From: Duganella levis
GTDB lineage: Bacteria > Pseudomonadota > Gammaproteobacteria > Burkholderiales > Burkholderiaceae_D
Direction of reading: 5' to 3'
DNA length: 41,306 nucleotides
Assembly: GCF_009857605.1 (NCBI RefSeq)
Contig: NZ_WWCT01000035.1
Span: 1-41,306, forward strand
The stretch's first letter is position 1, and every line of letters starts with the position of its first letter. The notes under the pieces were generated by a model that was given only the letters and a program-made list of their open reading frames with translations, did not search any database and had not been told where the DNA came from. Shown one piece after another: positions 23,301-32,959 of the stretch. The position numbers and the translations under genes are program-made.

Positions 23301-24029
23301 ATGAGAAAGAGTAAGTCCGTTTTGCTGTCGTTGTCGGTGTTGATGGCATCCTGCGTTGGCGCGCAAACCCCGCCGAGCACCGAAGCGATCAAGAAGCTGA
23401 TCGAACCGCGCCTGGGCGTCAACGTCAAAGTCGATTCGGTCACCGAGACGCCGTACAGCGGCCTGTATGAAATCCGCATCGGCAGTGACATTCTGTACAC
23501 CGACAAGACGGCCACGTATCTGATCAATGGTCATATTTTCAACTTGTCCACCGGCGCCGATCTGACGCGCGAGCGCATCGACGATATCACCAAGATCAAG
23601 TTCTCCGACCTGCCGCTGGATAAAGCCATCAAGACCGTCAAGGGCGATGGCTCGCGCGTGATCGCGGTGTTCGAAGATCCTAACTGCGGCTACTGCAAGC
23701 GTCTGCGCCAGACCACGCTGAAGGAAACCGACAACGTCACCATCTACACCTTCATGTACAACATCCTGTCGGATGATTCTTTCGTCAAGTCGAAGAACAT
23801 CTGGTGCTCGCCGGACCGCAGCAAGGCTTGGGACGACTGGATGGTGAGCGGCAAAGCCGCAGCAGTGGCCGACGCCAAGTGCGAAGCGCCGAACGACGAG
23901 GTGGTGGAGCTGGGTCACAAACTGGGCATCCAGGGCACGCCGGCGATCTTCTTCGCCGATGGTTCGCGCATCCCTGGCGCGATCGACGCTAAAGCGCTGG
24001 AAGAAAAATTCAGCAAAGTTAAGCAGTAA
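23301..24029 (+). CDS. dsbC: Periplasmic disulfide isomerase DsbC
   Basis: A 242-aa protein with a signal peptide (hydrophobic VLLSLSVLMASCVG, cleavage near GAQ). The DsbC N-terminal dimerisation domain is at about 23-90, and a thioredoxin fold carries the active site CGYC at 129-132 and the cis-proline GTPAIFF. Two further cysteines (NIWC, DAKC) match the structural disulfide of the family. It rearranges wrong disulfides in periplasmic proteins and is kept reduced by DsbD. GGAGAAG precedes the ATG. It is co-transcribed with the ubiH-like gene. Confidence 0.95.
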   Translation: MRKSKSVLLSLSVLMASCVGAQTPPSTEAIKKLIEPRLGVNVKVDSVTETPYSGLYEIRIGSDILYTDKTATYLINGHIFNLSTGADLTRERIDDITKIKFSDLPLDKAIKTVKGDGSRVIAVFEDPNCGYCKRLRQTTLKETDNVTIYTFMYNILSDDSFVKSKNIWCSPDRSKAWDDWMVSGKAAAVADAKCEAPNDEVVELGHKLGIQGTPAIFFADGSRIPGAIDAKALEEKFSKVKQ

Positions 24030-24057
24030 CCGTAGTAGTCCAACCAGGGAGATTCAC

Positions 24058-24516
24058 ATGATCACTTTGAACATCAACGGCAAGGATGTGCAGGTGGACG
24101 CAGATCCATCGACGCCCATCCTGTGGGCCTTGCGCGATAACCTCAACATGACCGGCACCAAGTTCGGTTGCGGCATGGCGCTGTGCGGCGCCTGCACCGT
24201 GCACCTGGGCGGCCAGGCGATCCGCTCGTGCGTGACGCCGATTTCGGCGGCCGAGGGCCAGAAAATCACCACCATCGAGGCGATGGAGTCCGACAAGGTC
24301 GGCAAGGCGGTGCAGGAGGCGTGGGTCAAGATCGACGTGCCGCAATGCGGCTACTGTCAGAGTGGTCAGATCATGAGCGCGACCGCGCTGCTGCGCACCA
24401 ACAAGAATCCGTCGGACGCCGAGATCGACAACGCCATGGCCGGCAATATCTGCCGATGTGGCACCTATCAGCGCATCCGCGTTGCCATCAAAGACGCTGC
24501 CAAAGCGATTGCCTGA
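24058..24516 (+). CDS. iorA: Isoquinoline 1-oxidoreductase-type small subunit ([2Fe-2S])
   Basis: A 152-aa protein of the xanthine oxidase-family iron-sulfur subunits. The N-terminal plant-type ferredoxin has FGCGMALCGACTVH and a later cysteine. The C-terminal helical domain holds the second cluster (QCGYCQSGQIM and GNICRCGTYQRI). It passes electrons from the molybdenum subunit encoded by the next gene, ten bases downstream. GGGAG lies upstream of the ATG at 24058. The substrate in this organism need not be isoquinoline. Confidence 0.92.
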   Translation: MITLNINGKDVQVDADPSTPILWALRDNLNMTGTKFGCGMALCGACTVHLGGQAIRSCVTPISAAEGQKITTIEAMESDKVGKAVQEAWVKIDVPQCGYCQSGQIMSATALLRTNKNPSDAEIDNAMAGNICRCGTYQRIRVAIKDAAKAIA

Positions 24517-24526
24517 GGAGACCAGC

Positions 24527-26749
24527 ATGCGTATCGAATGGCTTAATCAAGGAACGATGGTAAGCGGTTCCGCAACGGCGGCCGGCGTGTCGCGCCGCGG
24601 CTTCATGAAAGCCGGCGCAGTCGCCGGCGGCGGTTTGGTGCTGGGCTTCTTCATGCCCGGCGCGGGCCGCTGGGCCAATGCGCAGCAGGCGCCGGCCAAG
24701 GTCTACGAACCGAACGCCTTCCTGCACATCGCGCCGGATAACACGGTGACGGTGCAGGTCAACCGCCTGGAGTTCGGCCAGGGCGTGCAAACGTCGCTGC
24801 CGATGCTGATCGCGGAAGAACTGGACGCCGACTGGTCGCAAGTGCGCGGCGCGCTGGCGCCGGCCGGCGATCAATATAAAGATCCTGCGTTCGGCATCCA
24901 GATCACCGGCGGCTCGGGCAGTATCGCCCACTCGTACACGCAGTACCGCGAAATCGGCGCCAAGGCGCGCCAGATGCTGATCGCGGCGGCGGCCGAGCAG
25001 TGGAAGGTGCCGGCGGCGCAGATCAAGACCGTCAAGGGCACGCTGATCGGCCCTGCCGGTCAGAAGGCCACTTACGGTTCGCTGGCCGATGCGGCCATGA
25101 AGCAGCCGGTGCCCGCCACCGTGACGCTGAAAGATCCGAAGGACTTTACGCTGATCGGCAAGCCGACCAAGCGTCTGGACGCGCGCGCCAAGTCTACCGG
25201 CAAGCAGCAGTTCGGTATGGACTTCAAGGCGCCGGACAGCAAGGTCGCTGTCGTTGCGCGGCCGCCGGTATTCGGCGCCAAGGTCGCCAAGTTCGACGCC
25301 AGCAAAGCTAAAGCCATCAAGGGCGTGATCGATGTGCTGGAAGTGAAGACCGATCGTGGCGGCAGCGGCGTGGTGGTGATTGCCGACGGCTACTGGCCGG
25401 CCAAGAGCGCGCGCGATGCGCTGGTGATCGACTGGGATACCAGCGGCGTCGATAAAGTCAGCAGCGAGAAGCAGGTGGCTGAGTACAAGGCGCTGGCGCA
25501 GAAAGCCGGCACGCCGGTGCGCACCGCCGACACCTCCAAGCTGGCTGGCGCAGCGAAGAAAATCTCCGCTGTCTACGAGTTCCCGTACCTGGCGCACGCG
25601 CCGATGGAGCCGCTGAACTGCGTGGTCGATCTGCGCAAGGACGGCTGCACGGTGTGGGCCGGTTCGCAGTTCCAGACCGTCGACCAGGGCGCGATTGCCG
25701 CCACCGCCGGCCTGAAACCGGAGCAGGTGGTGCTGAACACGATGATGGCCGGCGGTGGCTTCGGCCGCCGCGCGGTGCCGACTTCGGATTATCTGGTGGA
25801 AGCGGTCAACATCGCCAAGGTATGGCAGGCCGCAGGCCACAAGGAGCCGATCAAGGTAATCTGGAGCCGCGAGGACGACATCAAGGGCGGCTACTACCGT
25901 CCGTCGCACGTGCACCGCGCCGACATCGGCATCGATGCCAAGGGCGAGATCGTGGCATGGGATCACGTCATCGTCGGCCAGTCGATCACCAGCGGCACGC
26001 CGTTTGAGCCGATGATGGTCAAGAACGGCGTCGACTCGACCATGGTTGAAGGCATGGGCGAACCTTACGAAGTGCCGCTGAACCTGAGCGCGCACACCGT
26101 CAAGGCTAATGTGCCTGTACTGTGGTGGCGTTCGGTCGGCTCGACCCATACCGCGTTTGTGATGGAAACCTTGATCGACGAAGCCGCGCACGCGGCCAAG
26201 ATGGATCCGGTGGCGTATCGCAAAAAGCTGGTGGGCGAGAAGGGCAAGCGCCATATCGCCGCGCTGGATCTGGCAGTGGCCAAATCCGGCTACGGCAAGA
26301 AGGTTTTGCCGAAGGGCCAGGCCTACGGCGTGGCGGTGCACGAATCGTTCAACACCGTGATCGCCTATGTGGTGGTGGCGTCCGTGAAAAACGGCACGCC
26401 GAAGCTGCACAAGGTGACGGCGGGCGTCCACTGCAACACGGCGGTCAATCCACTGACCATCGAAGCGCAGATCCAGGGCGCGGCGCTGATGGGCCTCGGC
26501 ATGACCTTGTCGGGCGCCGCCATCACGCTGAAGGACGGCGTGGTCGAGCAGCAGAACTTCAGCGACTACACCGTGGCGCGCATGACGGACATGCCGGTGA
26601 TCGATGTGCACATCGTGCCATCGAACGATCCGCCAACCGGCATGGGTGAACCAGGCCTGCCGCCGCTGGCGCCGGCCTTCGCCAACGCTTTGTTCAAATT
26701 GACCGGCAAGCGCCTGCGCAAACTGCCGTTCGATCTGGCGAGCGCCTGA
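24527..26749 (+). CDS. iorB: Isoquinoline 1-oxidoreductase-type molybdenum subunit, Tat-exported
   Basis: A 740-aa molybdopterin-cytosine-dinucleotide enzyme of the aldehyde oxidase/xanthine dehydrogenase family. The start ATG at 24527 has GAGGAG upstream. SRRGFMKAG near residues 22-30 is a twin-arginine signal followed by a hydrophobic region, so the folded holoenzyme is exported to the periplasm. Conserved cofactor segments are GGGFGRRA, FEFP-like YEFPYLAHAPMEPLNC and, near the end, GMGEPGLPPLAPA with the catalytic glutamate. It works with IorA. The next gene probably makes its cytidylylated cofactor. Confidence 0.93.
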   Translation: MRIEWLNQGTMVSGSATAAGVSRRGFMKAGAVAGGGLVLGFFMPGAGRWANAQQAPAKVYEPNAFLHIAPDNTVTVQVNRLEFGQGVQTSLPMLIAEELDADWSQVRGALAPAGDQYKDPAFGIQITGGSGSIAHSYTQYREIGAKARQMLIAAAAEQWKVPAAQIKTVKGTLIGPAGQKATYGSLADAAMKQPVPATVTLKDPKDFTLIGKPTKRLDARAKSTGKQQFGMDFKAPDSKVAVVARPPVFGAKVAKFDASKAKAIKGVIDVLEVKTDRGGSGVVVIADGYWPAKSARDALVIDWDTSGVDKVSSEKQVAEYKALAQKAGTPVRTADTSKLAGAAKKISAVYEFPYLAHAPMEPLNCVVDLRKDGCTVWAGSQFQTVDQGAIAATAGLKPEQVVLNTMMAGGGFGRRAVPTSDYLVEAVNIAKVWQAAGHKEPIKVIWSREDDIKGGYYRPSHVHRADIGIDAKGEIVAWDHVIVGQSITSGTPFEPMMVKNGVDSTMVEGMGEPYEVPLNLSAHTVKANVPVLWWRSVGSTHTAFVMETLIDEAAHAAKMDPVAYRKKLVGEKGKRHIAALDLAVAKSGYGKKVLPKGQAYGVAVHESFNTVIAYVVVASVKNGTPKLHKVTAGVHCNTAVNPLTIEAQIQGAALMGLGMTLSGAAITLKDGVVEQQNFSDYTVARMTDMPVIDVHIVPSNDPPTGMGEPGLPPLAPAFANALFKLTGKRLRKLPFDLASA

Positions 26750-26754
26750 GCCGG

Positions 26755-27321
26755 ATGGCGTTAGTCGGCATTCTGCTGGCAGCCGGACGCGGTCGACGCT
26801 TCGACCCGTCCGGCGTAGAAAACAAACTGCTGCAAACGCTGGCCGACGGTGAATTTGTCGTCGCCGCCAGCGCCAGAAATATGCTGGCCGCGCTCCCGCG
26901 CGTGCTGGCAGTGGTGCGCGAGGGCGACGACAAGGTCGCCGCGCTGCTGGGCCGTCTCGGTTGCGAGGTGCGCGTGTGCGCCGACGCCGACCTGGGCATG
27001 GCCGAATCCCTGATTACCGCAATCGAATTTACCAAGGGCGCCGAAGGGTGGCTCATCGGCCTGGGCGACATGCCCTTCGTAAGGCCAGACACCATGCGCG
27101 CATTGGCCGCTACAATAGAACGTGGCGCGCGCATTGCGGCGCCGGTGTATGAAGGGCGGCGCGGTAATCCGGTCGCCTTCAGTTCCTATCATTTGCCGTT
27201 GCTGCTGGCGCTGGAAGGCGACCAGGGGGCGCGCGCGATTTTAAAGAGCCATGCAGTGAGCGAAGTGGTGGTCGATGACGAAGGCGTGGTGCGCGACATC
27301 GACACAAAACAGGATTTATGA
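26755..27321 (+). CDS. MocA-like nucleotidyltransferase (molybdenum cofactor cytidylyltransferase)
   Basis: A 188-aa protein of the MobA/MocA family. GILLAAGRGRRF at the N-terminus is the nucleotide-binding loop, and GLGDMPFV the metal-binding region. RRGNPVAF is a late conserved motif. MocA attaches CMP to molybdopterin to give the cofactor used by xanthine dehydrogenase-type enzymes. Its position five bases after iorB fits a role in maturing that enzyme. No ribosome binding site is clear, suggesting coupling to iorB. The stop overlaps the next ATG. Confidence 0.85.
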   Translation: MALVGILLAAGRGRRFDPSGVENKLLQTLADGEFVVAASARNMLAALPRVLAVVREGDDKVAALLGRLGCEVRVCADADLGMAESLITAIEFTKGAEGWLIGLGDMPFVRPDTMRALAATIERGARIAAPVYEGRRGNPVAFSSYHLPLLLALEGDQGARAILKSHAVSEVVVDDEGVVRDIDTKQDL

Positions 27322-29141
27322 TGAAAAAACCGAGCAAAACCCTCCCGGCTATCGCCTATACCATCGTTGGCCATGATCTGGCGGCGCATTTATTCCACGT
27401 CGCGGTGACGGTGGCCGCGCCGGCCGAAGGCGGCCAGATTTTCGCGCTGCCGGCGTGGATACCGGGCAGCTATATGATTCGCGAGTTTTCGCGCAATATC
27501 GTCCGCATCCGCGCCGAATCGAAGGGCGAGCCGGTCGAGTTGACCAAGCTGGATAAGCATTCGTGGCAGGCCGCGCCGCTGGCCGACCGCAGCGCCGCGC
27601 TGACCGTGCACTACGAAGTCTACGCCTGGGACTTGTCGGTGCGCGCCGCGCATCTGGACCAGAACCATGGCTTCTTCAACGGCACCAGCACCTTCCTGCG
27701 CGTGCTGGGCCAGGAAGAGCTGCCGCACGTGGTGGACATCCAGCGTCCGGCCGACGAAGCCGCCGCCGTCTGGCGCGTGGCCACCTCGCTGCCGGAGCTG
27801 AAAGCGAAACGTTATGGTTATGGCACGTATATCGCATCCAGCTACGATGAGCTGATCGACCATCCGGTGGAGCAGGGCGACTTTGCGCTGGCCACCTTCA
27901 AGGCGCATGGCATCCCGCACGACATTGTCATCACGGGCCGCGTGCCGAACCTGGACCTGGCGCGCCTGAGCGCCGACCTGAAAAAAATCTGCGAAACGCA
28001 GATCGCCTTCTTCGAGCCAAAAACCAAAAAAGCGCCGATGGACCGCTACGTCTTCATGACCATGGCGGTGGGCGACGGTTACGGCGGCCTGGAACATCGC
28101 GCCTCGACCGCGCTGATCTGCAACCGGGGCGACCTGCCGACCACGGCGGCCAAGGGCAAGGACATCAGCGACGGCTACCTGCAATACCTCGGCCTGTGCA
28201 GCCACGAGTACTTCCACACCTGGAACGTCAAGCGCATCAAGCCGGCCGCGTTTGCGCCGTACAACCTGCAAGTCGAGAACTATTCGCCGCTGCTGTGGCT
28301 GTTTGAGGGCTTTACCAGTTATTACGACGATTTGATGCTGGTGCGCGCCGGTATTATCGGCGAGCAGGCGTATTTCAAATTGCTGGGTAAAACCGCGGGC
28401 AGCGTATTGCGCGGCGCCGGACGCACCAAACAAAGCGTGGCTGATTCCAGTTTCGACGCCTGGGGTAAATATTATCGCCAGGATGAAAATGCGCCGAATG
28501 CTATCGTCAGTTATTACACCAAGGGTTCGCTGATTGGTTTGGCGTTGGATCTGAGTATTCGGGCTAAAACCGGTGGTGAGAAATCGCTGGATGATGTAAT
28601 GCGCGCTTTGTGGCAACGTTATGGCCGCGACTTTTATACTGGTGGCGGCCGTGGCGTCACGCCGGCGGAAGCGGAAGCCTTATTCGATGAAATCAGCGGT
28701 GGCCGCTTCAAGCCATTCTTCGATAAATATATTCGCGGTACGGAAGATTTGCCGCTGGCTAAATTGCTGGCGCCATTCGGCGTTAAATATAACGATGAGC
28801 GCAAATCGTCCAAGCCGAGTTTTGACGCCAATCTGGGCAAGGACGGCAATGATTGCAAACTGTCCGCCGTCCATGAGAATGGCGCTGCCCAGCAGGCTGG
28901 ATTGTCGGCCGGCGATATTCTGATTGCCGTCGATGGCTTGCGCGTTACCGCGACTAATCTGGATGCGCTGCTTTCCCGTTATGCAGTCGGTGAAACGGTG
29001 GAGGTCTACGCCTTCCGCCGCGATGAATTAATGCGCTTCGATTTGACGCTGCAAGGCGACCGCGTGCCAGGCATTACCCTGACCCTGGAAGCGGCCGGTA
29101 AAAAATCGGCCGGCCCGTTACGCCCGAGCGCTAGCCGCTAA
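27318..29141 (+). CDS. M61 glycyl aminopeptidase family protein with PDZ domain
   Basis: A 607-aa metallopeptidase. The N-terminal beta domain is about 1-180. The catalytic zinc motif HEYFH is at 296-300 (CSHEYFHTWNVKRI), with the third ligand expected in LFEGFTSYYDD. A C-terminal PDZ-like domain is at about 505-575 (AAQQAGLSAGDILIAVDGLRV). No signal peptide is evident, so it is likely cytoplasmic. M61 enzymes release N-terminal Gly or Ala. It overlaps the MocA-like gene by four bases and is the last gene before a strong terminator. Its link to the other operon members is unclear. Confidence 0.92.
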   Translation: MMKKPSKTLPAIAYTIVGHDLAAHLFHVAVTVAAPAEGGQIFALPAWIPGSYMIREFSRNIVRIRAESKGEPVELTKLDKHSWQAAPLADRSAALTVHYEVYAWDLSVRAAHLDQNHGFFNGTSTFLRVLGQEELPHVVDIQRPADEAAAVWRVATSLPELKAKRYGYGTYIASSYDELIDHPVEQGDFALATFKAHGIPHDIVITGRVPNLDLARLSADLKKICETQIAFFEPKTKKAPMDRYVFMTMAVGDGYGGLEHRASTALICNRGDLPTTAAKGKDISDGYLQYLGLCSHEYFHTWNVKRIKPAAFAPYNLQVENYSPLLWLFEGFTSYYDDLMLVRAGIIGEQAYFKLLGKTAGSVLRGAGRTKQSVADSSFDAWGKYYRQDENAPNAIVSYYTKGSLIGLALDLSIRAKTGGEKSLDDVMRALWQRYGRDFYTGGGRGVTPAEAEALFDEISGGRFKPFFDKYIRGTEDLPLAKLLAPFGVKYNDERKSSKPSFDANLGKDGNDCKLSAVHENGAAQQAGLSAGDILIAVDGLRVTATNLDALLSRYAVGETVEVYAFRRDELMRFDLTLQGDRVPGITLTLEAAGKKSAGPLRPSASR

Positions 29142-29151
29142 AATAACGCTG

Positions 29152-29185
29152 AAAAAGGCCGCATCCACCGATGCGGCCTTTTTTT
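29152..29185 (+). terminator. Terminator of the ubiH-M61 operon
   Basis: GGCCGCATC (29157-29165) pairs with GATGCGGCC (29170-29178), extended by A/T pairs, followed by a run of seven T. It lies about 15 bases after the M61 stop. Confidence 0.92.
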
Positions 29186-29285
29186 CGCTCATTCCATGCC
29201 AGTTTTTGGCATGTACTAGCCAAGTTCCGGCGTAACTGGGGCGAAATTTCCATCCACGCGGCTTTGTGGTTTAGAATCGCCGCAC

Positions 29286-30458
29286 ATGAATTTGCCCGAC
29301 CCCAACACCATACTGCTGATGGCAACGCTCATGGCTGCCGCCATGAGCGTCGTGCTGTACTCATCGCATTTGAACTTCCCCAGGGAAATCCACGGCTTGC
29401 GCGAATGGGCGCAGGCGTTGGTATTGCTGGTGGGCGGCGTGGTGCTATTTGCCGTGCACGGTCAGTCCAATATTCTGCTGCTCTTCTCCAATATTGTAAT
29501 GACCTGGGGATTGGGATTAATGATGATCGGCACCGAAAGGTTTTATGAGGTGCGGCCATCCTGGTGGTTATTCCATTTAAGCTGGATATCAGTCGTGGTG
29601 GTGATATGGTATTGGCTATGGATTACACCTAGCTTTAGCATGCGTGTCGCTATTTGTTCGATCACAGTATTCATACTGCATGCACGCGCCATTTACGTCA
29701 TATTGAAACGCGGCGATTACCATTTCTCCATGTGGTTTTTCGTTACGCTGATGACGATAGAATCTATTATGGTCGGCCTGCGCGGTGTGTTGGCCGTAAC
29801 CAGCAATAGCGATGTTAATCTGCTCGGCGCTGGTACCTTTGCCAGCCTGTATCTGGCCACTGCGCATTTCATGACGCTGATGATGACGGTAGGTTTTATG
29901 ACCGTATGCACCCGTCGCCTGCAAATTACGCTGGAGCGCCGCTCGACGCTGGATCCATTAACCCAGACATTAAATCGTCGTGGCTTTGCCGATATTTACG
30001 CCAAAGAACATGCCTTGATGCGCCGGGAAAGCACATTCCTGACGATACTGAATATCGATATCGATTACTTTAAACGGATTAACGATAACCACGGCCACGC
30101 CGTGGGCGACCGGGTGCTGGTCGATGTAGCGCAAATGATTGCCAAAGCCTTGCGCGCGTCCGACCACGTGGCGCGTTTCGGCGGCGAGGAATTCGTCGTG
30201 CTGCTGCCGGCCACCGGGCTGGATCGGGCGCTGCATATCACCGAACGCATCCAGTCGGCGCTGTGCACCGCCCGTCCCGGCGTGCCGCCATACACCGTCA
30301 GCATCGGCGTGGCGTGCCAAACCAGCGCGGACGAAAGCCTGGACAATCTGCTGATCCGCGCCGACAAGGCGTTGTATTGCGCTAAGGAAAGAGGCCGCAA
30401 CCGTTACGAGGTCGCGGCAGAAGTGGTGCAGCCGCTGCGGGCTGCAGCCAGGGCTTAG
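29286..30458 (+). CDS. Membrane diguanylate cyclase (GGDEF)
   Basis: A 390-aa protein with about seven hydrophobic segments in residues 1-200, an unclassified membrane sensor. A GGDEF domain follows at about 220-380. The active site is GGEEF at 299-303. RASD (290-293), five residues earlier, is the inhibitory I-site for c-di-GMP. It should make c-di-GMP and be feedback-controlled. No ribosome binding site is visible. TAGAAT at 29272-29277 would start transcription within two or three bases of the ATG. Its stop overlaps the trpC stop from the opposite strand by three bases. Confidence 0.93.
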   Translation: MNLPDPNTILLMATLMAAAMSVVLYSSHLNFPREIHGLREWAQALVLLVGGVVLFAVHGQSNILLLFSNIVMTWGLGLMMIGTERFYEVRPSWWLFHLSWISVVVVIWYWLWITPSFSMRVAICSITVFILHARAIYVILKRGDYHFSMWFFVTLMTIESIMVGLRGVLAVTSNSDVNLLGAGTFASLYLATAHFMTLMMTVGFMTVCTRRLQITLERRSTLDPLTQTLNRRGFADIYAKEHALMRRESTFLTILNIDIDYFKRINDNHGHAVGDRVLVDVAQMIAKALRASDHVARFGGEEFVVLLPATGLDRALHITERIQSALCTARPGVPPYTVSIGVACQTSADESLDNLLIRADKALYCAKERGRNRYEVAAEVVQPLRAAARA

Positions 30459-31261
30459 TTCATTTCGAACAGGCGCGCCAGCTCGGCACCCGGGTCTTGC
30501 GCGCGCATGAAAGCTTCGCCGACCAGGAAGGCGTGCACATTGGCGGCGCGCATGCGCTGCACGTCGGCCGGCGCCAGAATGCCGGATTCGGTGATCACCA
30601 GTTTTTCCGGCGGCATGCGGTCCAGCAGGCCGAGGGTGTTCTCCAGCGACACCTCGAAGGTGCGCAGATTGCGGTTGTTGACGCCCACCAGCGCGGTTTT
30701 CAGCTTCAGCGCGGCGGTCAGTTCGTCGCCGTCATGGGTTTCCACCAGCACGTCCATGCCCAGTTCGTGGGCCACGGCTTCCATTTCCGCCATCAGGCCG
30801 TGATCCAGCGCAGAGACGATCAACAGGATCGCATCGGCGCCCATCGCCCGTGCTTCGTAGATCTGGTAGACGTCGACCATGAAGTCCTTGCGCAGCACCG
30901 GCAGCGAACAGGCGGCGCGCGCCTGCTGAAGGTAAGCCACGGAGCCCTGGAAGAACTGCTCGTCGGTCAGCACCGACAGCGCGGCGGAGCCATTGGCTTC
31001 GTAGCTGGCGGCGATGTCCGCCGGACGGAAGTCGGCGCGCAGCACGCCTTTCGACGGTGAGGCCTTTTTGATTTCGGTGATGACGCCGGCGTGGCCGGCG
31101 GCGATCTTGGCGCGCAGGCTGGTTTCAAAGCCGCGCAGGCCGGCGCGCAGTTCGGCGTTGGATTCCACCTCGTCGCGCAGGCTGGCGAAGCTGCGGTATT
31201 TTTTGGCGGCTGCCACTTCGTCGGCTTTCACCGCCAGGATTTTGTTCAGAATATCAGACAT
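30455..31261 (-). CDS. trpC: Indole-3-glycerol phosphate synthase
   Basis: A 268-aa TIM-barrel enzyme that closes the indole ring in tryptophan synthesis. ITEIKKASPSKG (61-72) and VLRKDFMVD carry the catalytic lysines, and VETHDGDEL and GVNNRNLRTFEV are further conserved strands. The ATG at 31261 has GGAG upstream. It overlaps by one base (TAATG) the original stop of the lysE frame, which shows the two were translationally coupled. It is the last gene of the trp operon here. Confidence 0.97.
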   Translation of the reverse strand: MSDILNKILAVKADEVAAAKKYRSFASLRDEVESNAELRAGLRGFETSLRAKIAAGHAGVITEIKKASPSKGVLRADFRPADIAASYEANGSAALSVLTDEQFFQGSVAYLQQARAACSLPVLRKDFMVDVYQIYEARAMGADAILLIVSALDHGLMAEMEAVAHELGMDVLVETHDGDELTAALKLKTALVGVNNRNLRTFEVSLENTLGLLDRMPPEKLVITESGILAPADVQRMRAANVHAFLVGEAFMRAQDPGAELARLFEMN

Positions 31262-31902
31262 TAATGTTGCTCCGAGAGTGCAAGGCGCACGCCGAGGGCC
31301 AGGAACAGGCCACCCATGGTGCGGTTCAGTCACAGCGACACCAGCGGCTTGATGTTCAAGCGCGTGCTGGCAAAGGCGGTGAATAAGGCCAAGCCGTGGC
31401 AATACAGCATGCCATTAAAATTAAAAATCGCGCCGAGGATGATGAAGGCCAGCGGCTTGTTGCTGGAATCGGCCGCGATAAATTGTGGCACGAACGCCAG
31501 GAAGAACAGCGCCACTTTGGGATTCAGCACATTGGTCAGAAAACCTTGCAGAAAGATCTTGCGCCACGCCAGCGGCTGCACCGCTGGCGCCTCTGCTTGC
31601 GGTTCCTCGCCGCGCAGCCTGGCGCGCAGCATGCCGATGCCCATGTAGACGATGTACGCCGCGCCGATCCACTTCACCACCGTGAAAGCGGCGGCGGAGG
31701 TGGACAGCAATGCCGACAAGCCCAGCGCCGCAGCCAGGATATGCACCATGGTGCCGGTGCAGATGCCCAGCGTGGCGGCCGATCCGGCGCGCCAGCCTTG
31801 CGTCGCGCTGCGCGTCATGATCAGCAGCGAATCGGGACCGGGCATGAGGTTCAGCAGCAGGCCCGAGATGATAAACAGCGTCAGGTCATGGATGCCGAAC
31901 AT
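31261..31902 (-). pseudogene. LysE/RhtB-family exporter interrupted by an in-frame TGA
   Basis: The frame starts at the ATG at 31902 (two bases after trpD) and encodes the usual N-terminus of LysE/RhtB amino-acid exporters (LLLNLMPGPDSLLIMTRSATQG). It then meets TGA at 31330-31332 after codon 190. Downstream, in the same frame, lies a perfect family C-terminus (LNRTMGGLFLALGVRLAL) ending in TAA at 31261-31263. The expected residue at the TGA is Trp, so a TGG-to-TGA change is likely. The truncated product would lose most of its last transmembrane helix. Loss of function, read-through or a sequencing error are all possible. Confidence 0.85.
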
Positions 31903-31904
31903 GC

Positions 31905-32942
31905 TCAGTTATCCTTGCCGAGCGTTTGCGTGACGGTGACGAATTGATCGATCTTGCGCAGCGCCGCGCCGGAGGTAATCGCAAAGCGCGCGCGCTTCAG
32001 GCCATCCTCGATCGAGCTGGCCACACCGGCCGCGTATAGCGCGGTGCCGGCGTTGAGCGACACGATATCGTAGGCCGGACCGGCTTCGCCGCGCAGCGCT
32101 TCCATCATGCGCTGTTTGGATTCCGCCGCATCGGCCACCTTCAGGTTACGGCTGGCGATCATCTGCATGCCGAAGTCCTCCGGGTGAATCTCGTACTCGC
32201 GGATCTCGCCGTTCACCAGTTCACCGACCAGGGTGGAGGCGCCCAGCGACACTTCGTCCATATTGTCCTGGCCATACACCACGATGGCATGCTGCGCGCC
32301 GAGGCGTTGCAGCACGCGCACCTGGATACCCACCAGGTCAGCGTGGAATACGCCCATCAGGATATTCGGTGCGCCGGCCGGATTGGTCAGCGGTCCCAGA
32401 ATATTAAAGATCGAGCGCACGCCCAGTTCCTTGCGCACCGGCGCCACATGCTTCATGGCCGCATGGTGGTTAGGCGCGAACATGAAACCGATGCCGGTCT
32501 GCGCGATCGATTGCGCAATCTGCTCCGGCTTCAAATTGATGTTGGCGCCCAGCGATTCGATCACGTCGGCGCTGCCCGACGATGACGACACACTGCGGCC
32601 GCCATGCTTGGCCACGCGCGCGCCGGCCGCCGCCGCGACGAACATCGCGGTGGTGGAGATATTGAAGGTGTGCGCGCCGTCGCCGCCGGTGCCGACGATG
32701 TCCAGCAGGCCGGTGGTGTCGGCCATCGGTACCTTGGTGGAGAACTCGCGCATCACTTGCGCGGCGGCGGCGATTTCGCCGATGGTTTCTTTTTTCACGC
32801 GCAGGCCCATGGTCAGGGCCGCGATCATGGTCGGCGACATTTCGCCGGACATAATCTGGCGGAACAGGTGCAGCATCTCGTCGTGGAAAATCTCGCGGTG
32901 TTCGATGCAGCGCACCAGCGCTTCTTGGTGGGTGATAGGCAT
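31905..32942 (-). CDS. trpD: Anthranilate phosphoribosyltransferase
   Basis: A 345-aa enzyme that joins anthranilate and PRPP. Family motifs are DIVGTGGDGAHTFNIST (PRPP binding), KHGGRSVSSSSGSAD and GPLTNPAGA. It follows trpG by 17 bases with GAAGGA before its ATG. Two bases after its stop begins the lysE frame. The length is normal. Confidence 0.97.
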   Translation of the reverse strand: MPITHQEALVRCIEHREIFHDEMLHLFRQIMSGEMSPTMIAALTMGLRVKKETIGEIAAAAQVMREFSTKVPMADTTGLLDIVGTGGDGAHTFNISTTAMFVAAAAGARVAKHGGRSVSSSSGSADVIESLGANINLKPEQIAQSIAQTGIGFMFAPNHHAAMKHVAPVRKELGVRSIFNILGPLTNPAGAPNILMGVFHADLVGIQVRVLQRLGAQHAIVVYGQDNMDEVSLGASTLVGELVNGEIREYEIHPEDFGMQMIASRNLKVADAAESKQRMMEALRGEAGPAYDIVSLNAGTALYAAGVASSIEDGLKRARFAITSGAALRKIDQFVTVTQTLGKDN

Positions 32943-32959
32943 GGCTTTTCCTTCTTTAA

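Noticed and set aside
24488..26611. A 707-codon open frame on the minus strand
   Set aside because: It is the shadow of iorB in high-GC DNA: His/Arg/Gly-rich, no family motif, while the plus-strand frame has clear cofactor motifs and a ribosome site.
27390..28616. A 408-codon frame antisense to the M61 peptidase
   Set aside because: Arg/His/Gln-rich shadow translation without start signals. The plus strand carries HEYFH and a PDZ domain.
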